64,000 nt of DNA from Chromobacterium subtsugae. Its GTDB lineage: Bacteria; Pseudomonadota; Gammaproteobacteria; Burkholderiales; Chromobacteriaceae. The notes beneath the pieces are model-generated. The model was not told the DNA's origin. It worked only from the letters and a program-made list of their open reading frames with translations, and did no database searches. The stretch lies in the NCBI RefSeq assembly GCF_001676875.1, contig NZ_JYKA01000015.1, positions 39,200-103,199 on the forward strand. Direction: 5' to 3'. The position numbers and the translations under genes were made by a program. Below are positions 1 through 7,353 of the stretch, piece by piece (within the stretch, counting starts at the first letter, position 1; every line of letters begins with the position of its first letter).

Positions 1-2
1 TG

Positions 3-764
3 TGCCGCGAGCAGCCCTTGGCCATGGTCTGCCTGCGGCATGGCCACCACCTTGGCAGGCTGGCGGCGCTAGGCCGCGAACTGGCCGGCGCCGCCCGGCA
101 ACCGCTGGCGGTGATGGGGTTTTGCAACTTCCAGGGCCGCGGCCAGAGGGTGGCCGCGCCCGGCGGCCGGCTGGGGCGGCTCTGCACCAATCCGCTGCTG
201 CTGGCCTTCCCCTCCGCCGATGCCGACCCGGTGGTGCTGGACATGAGCACCACCGCCGTGTCCGAAGGCTATGTCCGGCGCCGCGCCCAAGAAGGCGCCG
301 CGCTGCCTTCCGGCTGCCTGGTCGGCGCGGACGGAGAGCCGGCGCTCGATCCCGCCCTGCTCTACGCCCAGCCGCCGCAAGCGACGATGCAGCCGCTGGG
401 CGGAGCCCTGGCCGGCCACAAAGGCTACGGGCTGGCGGTATTCATCGAATTGCTCGCCGGAGCGCTGGCCGGCGCCGGCCATGTCGCCCGACCGGAGGAC
501 GCAGGCAACGGCGGCTTGTTCCTGGCGATCAACCCGGCGCTCGCGCCATCCGGCCTAGCCGCCGTCAAAGCCGAGGCGGCCGCCATCGCCCGGCATTGCC
601 GCGAGACCGGACAGGCTGGCCGTTTGGCCAGGATGCCCGGCGAAGGCTACGCCGAACGCCGCCGGGCCGCCGCCGCACGGGCCATACTGACACTTCCCGC
701 CGCCACGCTAGACGCCATCCGGCATCTGGCCGGCCAGCACCAGGAGAACCCGCATGTCGAATGA
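3..764 (+). CDS. Ldh-family (malate/lactate-type) NAD(P)H dehydrogenase, 5' partial
   Basis: C-terminal part (about 250 residues) of a type-2 malate/L-lactate dehydrogenase (Ldh_2 family); the start lies left of the window. These enzymes reduce 2-oxoacids with NAD(P)H. Visible family features are the 'VLDMSTTAVSEGYV' stretch (usually VxDMATS), the glycine-rich 'PLGGALAGHKGYGLAVFIELLAGALAGAG' region that shapes the cofactor pocket (cited here only as a landmark), and the C-terminal 'MPGEGYAERR' motif (usually PGE). The stop overlaps the next gene by 11 bp, so it is cotranscribed with an HpcH/HpaI aldolase; together they look like a sugar-acid or 2-oxo-acid catabolic pair. The substrate cannot be told from sequence alone. 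Confidence 0.85.
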   Translation, partial: CREQPLAMVCLRHGHHLGRLAALGRELAGAARQPLAVMGFCNFQGRGQRVAAPGGRLGRLCTNPLLLAFPSADADPVVLDMSTTAVSEGYVRRRAQEGAALPSGCLVGADGEPALDPALLYAQPPQATMQPLGGALAGHKGYGLAVFIELLAGALAGAGHVARPEDAGNGGLFLAINPALAPSGLAAVKAEAAAIARHCRETGQAGRLARMPGEGYAERRRAAAARAILTLPAATLDAIRHLAGQHQENPHVE

Positions 765-1557
765 CGCGCCCTTCCATCCGCTATTGAATGCCGGCAATCC
801 GATCAAGGACAAACTGGCTGCCGGCCGCACCTGTTTCGGACTGTTCCTGGTATCGGCCAGCGCGCTGATCGCCGAATGCTGCGCCACCCGCGGGCCGGAC
901 TGGCTGCTGGTGGACATGGAAGCGTCCCCGGCCGACCGCCGCGACTTGATCCAGATGCTGCAGGCGCTGAACGGATCGCACACCGCCGGCATGGTGAGGG
1001 TGGCCCGCAACGAGCGCCACTTGATCGAGGCGGCGCTGGACAGCGGCGCGCAGGGCCTGATGGTGCCCAAAGTAGACTCGGCGGCCGATGCCCGGGCAGT
1101 GGCGAATTGCGCCTATTACCCGCCGCGCGGCCGCCGCGGCGTCAACCCCATCCGCTGCTCCGCTTATTTTTCACGCCTGCCCGACTACTTCGCCGAAGCC
1201 AACCAGTCCTTGCTGACCATCGTCCAGATCGAGTCGGCGCAAGCGGTGGCCGAAGCCGACGACATCGCCGCCGTCGACGGCATAGACGTGCTGTTCATCG
1301 GCTGCGGCGACCTGGCCTGCGACCTGGGCCAGGCCGGCCAGGTGACCGGCGCGCTGATGGACGCCGCGATCGAACAAGTGCTCGAGGCCTGCCACCGCCA
1401 CGGCAAGATCGCCGGCATCTTCGCCTACAGCCTGGAATTGGCGCAACGCTACGCCCGCCAGGGCTTCCGCTTCATCGCCTTCGGCAACGACATGAAACTG
1501 CTGGCGCAATCGCTGGAGCAACAGATGCGCAGCCTGGAGGAATTCGCTTCACCATGA
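754..1557 (+). CDS. HpcH/HpaI-family class II aldolase (2-keto-3-deoxy acid type)
   Basis: 267 aa. Members of this family are metal-dependent aldolases that split 2-keto-3-deoxy sugar acids or 4-hydroxy-2-oxo acids to pyruvate plus an aldehyde. Seen: the N-terminal barrel strand 'WLLVDMEASPADRRDL', the arginine loop 'GMVRVARNERHLIEAALDSG', 'VPKVDSAADARAVANCAYYPPRG', the metal-binding glutamate in 'IVQIESAQAV' and 'IDVLFIGCGDLACDLG', where family members usually read IGPxDLA, so the Cys is unusual. Start chosen at 754 because AGGAGA lies 7 nt upstream; it overlaps the dehydrogenase stop by 11 bp. Substrate unknown; 2-dehydro-3-deoxyglucarate aldolase is one possibility. Confidence 0.85.
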   Translation: MSNDAPFHPLLNAGNPIKDKLAAGRTCFGLFLVSASALIAECCATRGPDWLLVDMEASPADRRDLIQMLQALNGSHTAGMVRVARNERHLIEAALDSGAQGLMVPKVDSAADARAVANCAYYPPRGRRGVNPIRCSAYFSRLPDYFAEANQSLLTIVQIESAQAVAEADDIAAVDGIDVLFIGCGDLACDLGQAGQVTGALMDAAIEQVLEACHRHGKIAGIFAYSLELAQRYARQGFRFIAFGNDMKLLAQSLEQQMRSLEEFASP

Positions 1558-1642
1558 TGCGGCTCCCGCCATCGCATCATGGCGCTTGCAGACTGGCGGT
1601 TTGGCAAGCCTCTTTCATACGTCAAGACTTTGGGAGATCGAG

Positions 1643-2122
1643 ATGGTCGCACACAATGAAACCAGCGCCGGCGTCGAACCGCGCCCCGCCTCCGGCCGCG
1701 AGCAGGAAGCGCTGGCGCTGATGCGCAGCTACATGCCCTGGGCGGCCGGCGCCGGCCTGGTGCCGGTGCCGCTGCTGGACATGGCAGTGATCGCTGGCGT
1801 GCAGCTGAAATTCCTGGCCAGGCTGTCGGCGCTGTACGACGTGCCGTTCAGCGAAAACCAGGCCAAGTCCATCATCGCCGCGCTGCTGGGCAGCGTGGTG
1901 CCGGCCAGCATCGCCACCACGGTGTTCTCGCTGCTCAAAGGCATTCCGCTCCTGGGCTTCGCCGCCAGCTTCCTGACGCTGCCGGCGTTGGGCGCCGCCT
2001 CCACTTATGCGCTGGGCAAGGTATTCATCCAGCACTTCGAGTCCGGCGGCACCTTCCTCAACCTCGATCCGCAGAAAGTGCGCAGCTATTACCAGGAACA
2101 GTTTGAACAAGCACAAAAATAA
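1643..2122 (+). CDS. DUF697-like small membrane-associated protein
   Basis: 159 aa when started at 1643, where GGGAGA precedes the ATG; an upstream in-frame ATG at 1586 has no such site. After a polar head, residues 25-130 carry two or three hydrophobic helices rich in Gly/Ala ('AAGAGLVPVPLLDMAVIAGVQLKFLA', given only as a landmark, then a Pro/Ala-rich pair ending 'LPALGAASTYALGKVFIQHF'). This layout matches the DUF697/YcjF-type domain often found beside dynamin-like GTPases, but no GTPase is next to it here. Function unknown. Stands 85 bp after the aldolase in the same direction. Confidence 0.65.
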   Translation: MVAHNETSAGVEPRPASGREQEALALMRSYMPWAAGAGLVPVPLLDMAVIAGVQLKFLARLSALYDVPFSENQAKSIIAALLGSVVPASIATTVFSLLKGIPLLGFAASFLTLPALGAASTYALGKVFIQHFESGGTFLNLDPQKVRSYYQEQFEQAQK

Positions 2123-2183
2123 CGCCCCGTCCCGGCCGCCGGCCTTGCGCCGCGGCCGGGACGCTTGCCGGAAGCCCTGCCCG

Positions 2184-2726
2184 ATGAAGCCCTGCCCTCC
2201 CCGCCGGCCGCGCCGCGGCCTGCTGACACTCGCCTTTTGCGCCGCCGCGGCTTCGCACCCGGCCGCGCGCGCCGACTTCCCTTACGCCAAGGACCAGACA
2301 TCCCCGGTGCAGACCGCCACGCAGAACCTGCCGACACAACGCGGCTCCATCGACATCGCCATCAGCCAGGCGCATGTCTACGGCCTGGACACGCCCGGCT
2401 CGCATAGCTATTGCTCGCCATCGATCAAAATCATCAATCACGCGTCGGACACGCTGCGCACGCTGATCCTCGGCATCGAATACCACAAGAACGGCAGCCG
2501 CGAGTCCTCCGGCTCTTCGGTGGTCAATCTGACTTCGCCGCTGGAGCCGGACAATTACAGCACCACCTATTTCAATCCGCTGAATGTCGCCAGTTGCAAG
2601 GACCTGCAAGGCGCCGTCACTGTGCTGAGCTGCCAGTACGCCTTCAATGGCGATTGCGGGGCCGATGTGCGCGCCATCGGCTTCGGCGCCATCCCGCTGC
2701 AGCGCGCCGCCGGCAAGAAACCATGA
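2184..2726 (+). CDS. Secreted hypothetical protein
   Basis: 180 aa. The N-terminus has an Arg-rich head, a hydrophobic core 'LLTLAFCAAAASHPAA' and an Ala-x-Ala cleavage site near residue 30, so it is predicted to be exported to the periplasm or beyond. The mature part has four cysteines (SYCSPS, VASCKD, LSCQYAF, GDCGAD), suggesting two disulfides in a beta-rich domain. I do not recognise the family with certainty; the size and Cys pattern recall small secreted beta-sandwich proteins. GGAAG lies 11 nt upstream of the start. It is followed at 9 bp by a tiny membrane protein and then an ABC exporter, so it may be the first gene of that operon. Confidence 0.6.
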   Translation: MKPCPPRRPRRGLLTLAFCAAAASHPAARADFPYAKDQTSPVQTATQNLPTQRGSIDIAISQAHVYGLDTPGSHSYCSPSIKIINHASDTLRTLILGIEYHKNGSRESSGSSVVNLTSPLEPDNYSTTYFNPLNVASCKDLQGAVTVLSCQYAFNGDCGADVRAIGFGAIPLQRAAGKKP

Positions 2727-2735
2727 GGCCACGCC

Positions 2736-2897
2736 ATGATTATTTATTCCTACTTGGGACTATGCCTGGTGGTCGCCTACATGGGCAGACACACCCGGCT
2801 GGGCTTTCTGCGCACCATGCTGTTCTCGATATTCATGACGCCGGTGCTGATGATGATCTATCTGCTGATCGCCTACGCCACCGACGAACGCCGCTGA
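2736..2897 (+). CDS. Small two-helix membrane protein (53 aa)
   Basis: ATG at 2736 with GAGG 6 nt upstream; 53 codons to TGA at 2895-2897. Two predicted membrane segments (about residues 3-16 and 28-48) are separated by a short basic loop (GRHTRLG), and the protein ends in a charged tail (TDERR). It sits between the secreted protein and the cyclic-peptide-type ABC exporter, in the same direction and tightly spaced (33 bp to the exporter), so it may be a small accessory subunit of that exporter. No known family recognised. The reading frame and ribosome site support it as a real gene. Confidence 0.6.
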   Translation: MIIYSYLGLCLVVAYMGRHTRLGFLRTMLFSIFMTPVLMMIYLLIAYATDERR

Positions 2898-2930
2898 AAC
2901 CCACCACGCCGCCACCCATCGCCTACTGAA

Positions 2931-4559
2931 ATGCTGCTATCCAAATTCCTTTTCCAAAACAGCAAGCTGCCGATGAAACGGCTGGGCGTGATGGCCGCGC
3001 TGGCCAGCGCCTCCAACGCCAGCCTGTTGGCGGTGATCAATCACGCCGCCGAGCACATCAAGGACGTGGACATGCAGTTCTTCCACGTGCTCATCTACGG
3101 CCTGGTGCTGACCCTGTACATCTACAGCCAGCGCTATGTGCTGCTGGCTACCTGCGACGAGGTGGAGGACATCGTCCACCAGATCCGCTGCCGGATGGTG
3201 AAGACCTTGCAGTCGTGCGAGCTGGCCATGCTGGAGCACAGCGGCCACGGCCGCATCTATTCGGCCATCTGCAACGATACCCAGACCCTGTCGCAGGCGG
3301 CCTGCACCATCGTGCTGGGCTTCCAGTCCATCATCCTGATCGTGTTCGCGTCGCTGTACATTGCCTGGCTGTCCCTGATGTCGCTGCTGCTGATCATTGC
3401 GGTGATGGCGATCGCCACCCTGATCTACTGGGCCAAGATGAAATCGGTGCATGCGATGCTGTACCAGGCCAACGAACAGGAAAGCCGGCTGCACGACCAG
3501 ATCGGCAGCCTGCTCAGCGGCTTCAAGGAGGTCAAGCTGTCCAGCCGCCGCGCCGAGGCGCTGATAGACGATGTCGAAACCACGTCGGAAATCACCGCCC
3601 AGTTGCGCAAGGTGGCGCAGCGCGGCATCTCCATCAACTTCATGTTCGCCCAGATCGCGCTGTTCCTGGTGCTGGGCAGCATGGTGTTCGTGCTGCCGGT
3701 GTTTTCGCCGGCCTATACCGACACGGTGATGAAAACGCTGACCGCGGTGCTGTTCCTGGTGGGGCCGATCTCCGGCATCATCGCCGCCATTCCGCAGATC
3801 GCCACTGCAACAGCCGCGGTGGAAAACCTGCAGGAGCTGGAGCGCGCGCTGGCCAGCCATGCCCAGGCCGCGCAAACCGCGGCCGACGAAGCGGCCGCCT
3901 TCCGCAGCCTGGAATTGAAGAACATCCATTTCCGCCATGAACGCAGCGATGGCCAGGGCTTCGCCATCGGCCCGATCAATCTATCCATCCAGGCCGGCGA
4001 AATCATTTTCATCACCGGCGGCAACGGCTCCGGCAAATCCACGCTGATCAAGCTGCTCACCGCGCTGTACCCGCCCTCTGGCGGCTCGCTGCTGCTGAAC
4101 GGCCGCGCGGTGGCGGCGGAGCGGGCGCAGGCCTACCGCAACCACATCTGCGCGGTTTTCTCCGATTTTCACCTGTTCGACAAGCTATACGGGCTGGAGG
4201 ACTGGAACCGGGACGAGGCGGAGCGGCTGCTGGAGGAGATGGAAATCGCCGACAAGGCCGAAATGGGGGAATACGGCTTCAACACCATCGACCTCTCCAC
4301 CGGCCAACGCAAGCGCCTGGCGCTGATCGCGGCGATGCTGGAACACAAGCCCTTGTGCGTGCTCGACGAATGGGCGGCCGACCAAGACCCTCATTTCCGG
4401 CGCAAATTCTACGAAACGCTGGTTCCCAGCCTACGCGAACGGGGCCTGACCCTGATCGCCGTCACCCACGACGACCGCTACTTCCATCTGGCCGACCGCC
4501 GGCTGCACATGGAAGATGGCCGCCTGTACGAACTTGGCGAGGAAAGCCACCATGCCTGA
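2931..4559 (+). CDS. Cyclic-peptide-type ABC exporter (PvdE/SyrD/YojI family), fused TMD-NBD
   Basis: 542 aa, the usual length for the TIGR01194 'cyclic peptide transporter' family that exports siderophore precursors, lipopeptides or microcins across the inner membrane. The first about 300 residues hold six hydrophobic segments; the ATPase domain follows. Seen: Walker A GGNGSGKST at residues 363-371, the signature LSTGQRKRLAL near 455, and the family-typical Walker B extension VLDEWAADQDP near 477. The gene overlaps the next (SPFH) gene by 8 bp. Its neighbour on the opposite strand is a free condensation domain, so an NRPS-related cargo is plausible. It could serve the megasynthase cluster 30 kb away, but nothing in sequence proves that link. 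Confidence 0.88.
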   Translation: MLLSKFLFQNSKLPMKRLGVMAALASASNASLLAVINHAAEHIKDVDMQFFHVLIYGLVLTLYIYSQRYVLLATCDEVEDIVHQIRCRMVKTLQSCELAMLEHSGHGRIYSAICNDTQTLSQAACTIVLGFQSIILIVFASLYIAWLSLMSLLLIIAVMAIATLIYWAKMKSVHAMLYQANEQESRLHDQIGSLLSGFKEVKLSSRRAEALIDDVETTSEITAQLRKVAQRGISINFMFAQIALFLVLGSMVFVLPVFSPAYTDTVMKTLTAVLFLVGPISGIIAAIPQIATATAAVENLQELERALASHAQAAQTAADEAAAFRSLELKNIHFRHERSDGQGFAIGPINLSIQAGEIIFITGGNGSGKSTLIKLLTALYPPSGGSLLLNGRAVAAERAQAYRNHICAVFSDFHLFDKLYGLEDWNRDEAERLLEEMEIADKAEMGEYGFNTIDLSTGQRKRLALIAAMLEHKPLCVLDEWAADQDPHFRRKFYETLVPSLRERGLTLIAVTHDDRYFHLADRRLHMEDGRLYELGEESHHA

Positions 4560-5493
4560 TGCCGCAGCCAGCGCCGTTCCGCGCCCGCCGCTCCGCCGTT
4601 TCGAAGCCTGGCTCCGAGAGCTGACCATTCCCCTCACGGTCGCCTTCGCCATTTTCATCTTCCTGCTGCCGCTGATGATCTACACCATCCGTCCCGGCCA
4701 ACTGGGCGTGCAATGGAAACGCTTCCAGGGCGGCACCCAGCTTGATCACATCTATGGCGAAGGCACCCACATCATCCTGCCATGGGACCACATCTACATC
4801 TACGACGCCCGACTGCAGCGCGTGGAACGCGAGTTCGACGTGCTGTCGTCGGATGGCCTGACGATGAAGGTCAGCATGGCCTGGCGCTTCCGCGTCAATC
4901 CGTCCAACCTGCCCTACCTGCACCGCTACGCCGGCGAGAACTACGCCGAAACCTTGATCGCGCCCAGCGTCGGCGCCCGCACCCGCGATGTGATCGCCTA
5001 TTACCGGCCGGAACAGGTCTACACCCAGTCGCGGCTCACCATCCAGCAACAAATACTGTCCTCGGTGCGTTACGACCTGATCAACAACTTCAACCCCGAC
5101 GGCCGCAAGGGCTTGAAATGGGTGGAAATCGAGGACGTGCTGATCAAGGGCGTCACGCTGCCGCGGGGCGTGCAGGACGCCATCATCAAGAAAAACGCCG
5201 CCTACCAGGAAATGCAGACCTACAACTTCCTGCTGAGCAAGGAGGAAAAAGAGGCCGAACGCAAACGGATAGAAGCCACCGGCATCCGCCATTTCCAGGA
5301 AATCGTCAGCAACGGCATGAGCGACAGCTATCTGCGCTGGCGCGGCATCGAAGCCACCGTCCAGCTGGCCAAGTCCGACAATGCCAAGGTGGTGGTGATA
5401 GGCGCCGGCGCCAACGGCCTGCCGCTGATCATGAACATGGATGACAAGAAGGCGGAGGCGAGCAAGCCGAAGGCGCGGCCGCGCAAACCATGA
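4552..5493 (+). CDS. SPFH/prohibitin-family membrane protein
   Basis: 313 aa from the ATG at 4552, preceded by GAGGAAAG; an in-frame ATG at 4516 lies inside the exporter gene. One N-terminal membrane anchor (about residues 25-50, 'LTVAFAIFIFLLPLMIYTI') is followed by an SPFH domain with the typical start 'RPGQLGVQWKRFQGG' and 'EGTHIILPWDHIYIYDARLQ'. A charged helical region ('LLSKEEKEAERKRIEATG') follows, and the C-terminal tail is Lys-rich. Family members scaffold or stabilise membrane complexes. Translation is coupled to the exporter by the 8-bp overlap. The last 65 bp overlap the tail of the convergent condensation-domain gene. Confidence 0.85.
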   Translation: MPDAAASAVPRPPLRRFEAWLRELTIPLTVAFAIFIFLLPLMIYTIRPGQLGVQWKRFQGGTQLDHIYGEGTHIILPWDHIYIYDARLQRVEREFDVLSSDGLTMKVSMAWRFRVNPSNLPYLHRYAGENYAETLIAPSVGARTRDVIAYYRPEQVYTQSRLTIQQQILSSVRYDLINNFNPDGRKGLKWVEIEDVLIKGVTLPRGVQDAIIKKNAAYQEMQTYNFLLSKEEKEAERKRIEATGIRHFQEIVSNGMSDSYLRWRGIEATVQLAKSDNAKVVVIGAGANGLPLIMNMDDKKAEASKPKARPRKP

Positions 5494-6709
5494 GCGTCAT
5501 CCGCTCCAGCAGCGCCTGGGCGCGCTCCCGGCCCACGCTGGCGTCGTTGTAAATCAGATCCAGCGCCCAGCGCTCGCCGAACTGCGTCGCCATCAGCTCG
5601 GTATCGGCCCCGGCCCAGTTAAGCGCGGCGCCCAGGTCGGGCCGCCATTGCGCCGCCATGCCTGGATACGCGTAATCCAGCTGGAAGTGCGGCCGCGGGT
5701 TGAACTGATGGCGCGCCGGCCAATGGCACAGGCCCAGCGCGCCATGGCTGGCGAACAAGTCAGGGCGCAAACTGCGCAGCAGGTGCAGCACCGGCAGCGA
5801 GCGCGCCTCGCAGTCGCGCACCGCCTGCCTGGCCGCGTCGCTGGCCGCGGTCAGGCCATCCCCCGGACGCAGCGGCAGCGGAATCGGCAAGGCGTTGGAG
5901 AACAAGCCCAGGGTATTGCGCTGAGCCAGCGCGCGGTTGCCCATGCTGAGATTGACCACCAGCGGCTGGCTGAGCGCCATCTCGCGCAGCGCCAGCGCAT
6001 AAGCCGCCAGCAACATGCTCCTCACCGCCTCCGCCCTCATCCCCGCGCCCACCCCGGGCGGCAGCTCGCGATGCACCCATCCCGCCGGCCGCGCCAGCCC
6101 TGGCGGCGGCTCGACCGCGTCCATCACGGCGGACAACGCGTCGCGCCACCATGCCAGTCTCTGCGCGCCGACTGCGCCGCCAAGCAAACGCTCTTCCTCC
6201 TCCAGCGCCTCCCGCACCGGCCGCCCCGCGGGAACGGCAGGCGCCGGGCAGCCCGCCAGCCGCGCGCCGTACTCCCTGAGCAGCTGCTGCAGGAATAAAT
6301 GCACCGACCAACCGTCCAGCAGCGCGTGGTGGAAAGTCAGGATCATGGCGCTATTCCCGCCCTCCGTGTCCACCAGCGTGAAGCGGCACAGCGGCGGCGT
6401 CGCCAGGTCGAACGGCTCGGCATTGTCGCGCGCCGCCAACCGGCGCAAGCCCGCCTCCCAATCCGCCGCCGCCAAGCTTTCATGCCGGCAGGCCGGCTCG
6501 CCCGGCTCGCCCAGCCGCGCCGCCGCCTCTTCGCCGTCGCGGACGAAGCCCAGGCGGAATACATCGTGCCTGGCCAAAACCTGCCGCAGCGCCGCGCGCC
6601 ATAATCCAGGCGCCGCCGGCCCCTGCATCAGCGCGGTGATGGTGATGTGCAGGTGTATCCCCTGCCAGGACGAACGGATGAAAAACTCCTGATTGGATTT
6701 GACCCGCAT
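5429..6709 (-). CDS. Free-standing NRPS condensation-domain protein
   Basis: 426 aa when started at 6709 (GAGGAAAC directly upstream; an ATG at 6736 is less well placed). It is a stand-alone condensation-domain-like protein of the chloramphenicol acetyltransferase fold: HHALLDG with catalytic His128 at residues 127-133, and 'LGLFSNALPIPLPL' near residue 260 matches the usual VGxFxNTLPLR motif. The N-terminus is short: the first condensation motif (SxAQxRLW) is missing, replaced by 'EFFIRSSWQGIHLHI'. No carrier or adenylation domain is attached, so it would act in trans, as an acyl/aminoacyl transferase, or be a relic. It follows a periplasmic-protein gene by 46 bp on the same strand. Confidence 0.8.
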   Translation of the reverse strand: MRVKSNQEFFIRSSWQGIHLHITITALMQGPAAPGLWRAALRQVLARHDVFRLGFVRDGEEAAARLGEPGEPACRHESLAAADWEAGLRRLAARDNAEPFDLATPPLCRFTLVDTEGGNSAMILTFHHALLDGWSVHLFLQQLLREYGARLAGCPAPAVPAGRPVREALEEEERLLGGAVGAQRLAWWRDALSAVMDAVEPPPGLARPAGWVHRELPPGVGAGMRAEAVRSMLLAAYALALREMALSQPLVVNLSMGNRALAQRNTLGLFSNALPIPLPLRPGDGLTAASDAARQAVRDCEARSLPVLHLLRSLRPDLFASHGALGLCHWPARHQFNPRPHFQLDYAYPGMAAQWRPDLGAALNWAGADTELMATQFGERWALDLIYNDASVGRERAQALLERMTLMVCAAAPSACSPPPSCHPCS

Positions 6710-6755
6710 GTTTCCTCGCAAGAAACAGGCCGCCACCGCGGCCTGGAGATGAAAA

Positions 6756-7172
6756 TCAATGGGCGCGCCGAGAGTCTCCGGCGCTTACGCTGAAGGATAC
6801 TTGCCGCGCATCCAGCGGTTGGTGATTGGGCGCGGCCAGCTCCAGGTGGATCTGATGCGGCCCCGGCGGCAAGCCCACCAGCACCAGCGGATCGGGCGTG
6901 GCATGCACCCAATGCCAGGCCGCCCCGTCCAGATACACGTGCAGGTGGCCGACTCCCCGCAGCGCTGCGGGAACCGGCTCCCCGGCAGGCGCGTAGCGCG
7001 GCGCCAGCCGGATCTGTTCGGCGTGGAAGCGGACAATCAGCGCATTGCCCACCGCCTGGCCATCGACGGGAGACTCGATCACCAGTTTCGGCGCCGGCGC
7101 ATCCGCGGCCTGAGCCGGCGCGCAGCAGGCCAAAGCCAGCAAGGCCAACCATCCCGATAGTCTATTGGTCAT
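6756..7172 (-). CDS. Small periplasmic beta-rich protein (DUF6130/DUF4399-like)
   Basis: 138 aa. Signal peptide with hydrophobic core 'GWLALLALACCAPAQA' and cleavage after Ala-x-Ala; the mature domain shows 'LVIESPVDGQAVGNALIVRF', 'GVGHLHVYLDG' and 'LPPGPHQIHLELAAPNHQPL', the pattern of small Ig-like domains with a conserved His-containing strand. ATG at 7172 has GAGGA at the right distance; the ATG two codons earlier overlaps that site. It lies upstream of the condensation-domain gene on the same strand. Function unknown. Confidence 0.6.
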   Translation of the reverse strand: MTNRLSGWLALLALACCAPAQAADAPAPKLVIESPVDGQAVGNALIVRFHAEQIRLAPRYAPAGEPVPAALRGVGHLHVYLDGAAWHWVHATPDPLVLVGLPPGPHQIHLELAAPNHQPLDARQVSFSVSAGDSRRAH

Positions 7173-7295
7173 CCCCATTCCTCATCGCTTGGGCTTCCGC
7201 CGCCGTCATCGTGAGCGCGCAGCCTGGCGGCCCGCCGGAACGCCATTGTCATTATGGTTGGCCACACCCATAGCGCAAGCGCTTCACGCGCGCGC

Positions 7296-7325
7296 AAAAA
7301 AAAACGGAAGCCGCAGCTTCCGTTT
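7296..7325 (-). terminator. Rho-independent terminator after purL
   Basis: Perfect 7-bp stem CGGAAGC (7305-7311) / GCTTCCG (7316-7322) with a 4-nt loop, extended by A-T pairs, and a run of nine A on the plus strand (7296-7304), i.e. nine T following the hairpin when read on the minus strand. It lies 30 bp beyond the purL stop. Confidence 0.85.
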
Positions 7326-7353
7326 GCCTTGCCTGCGCGCAAGCGCGCCCCGA

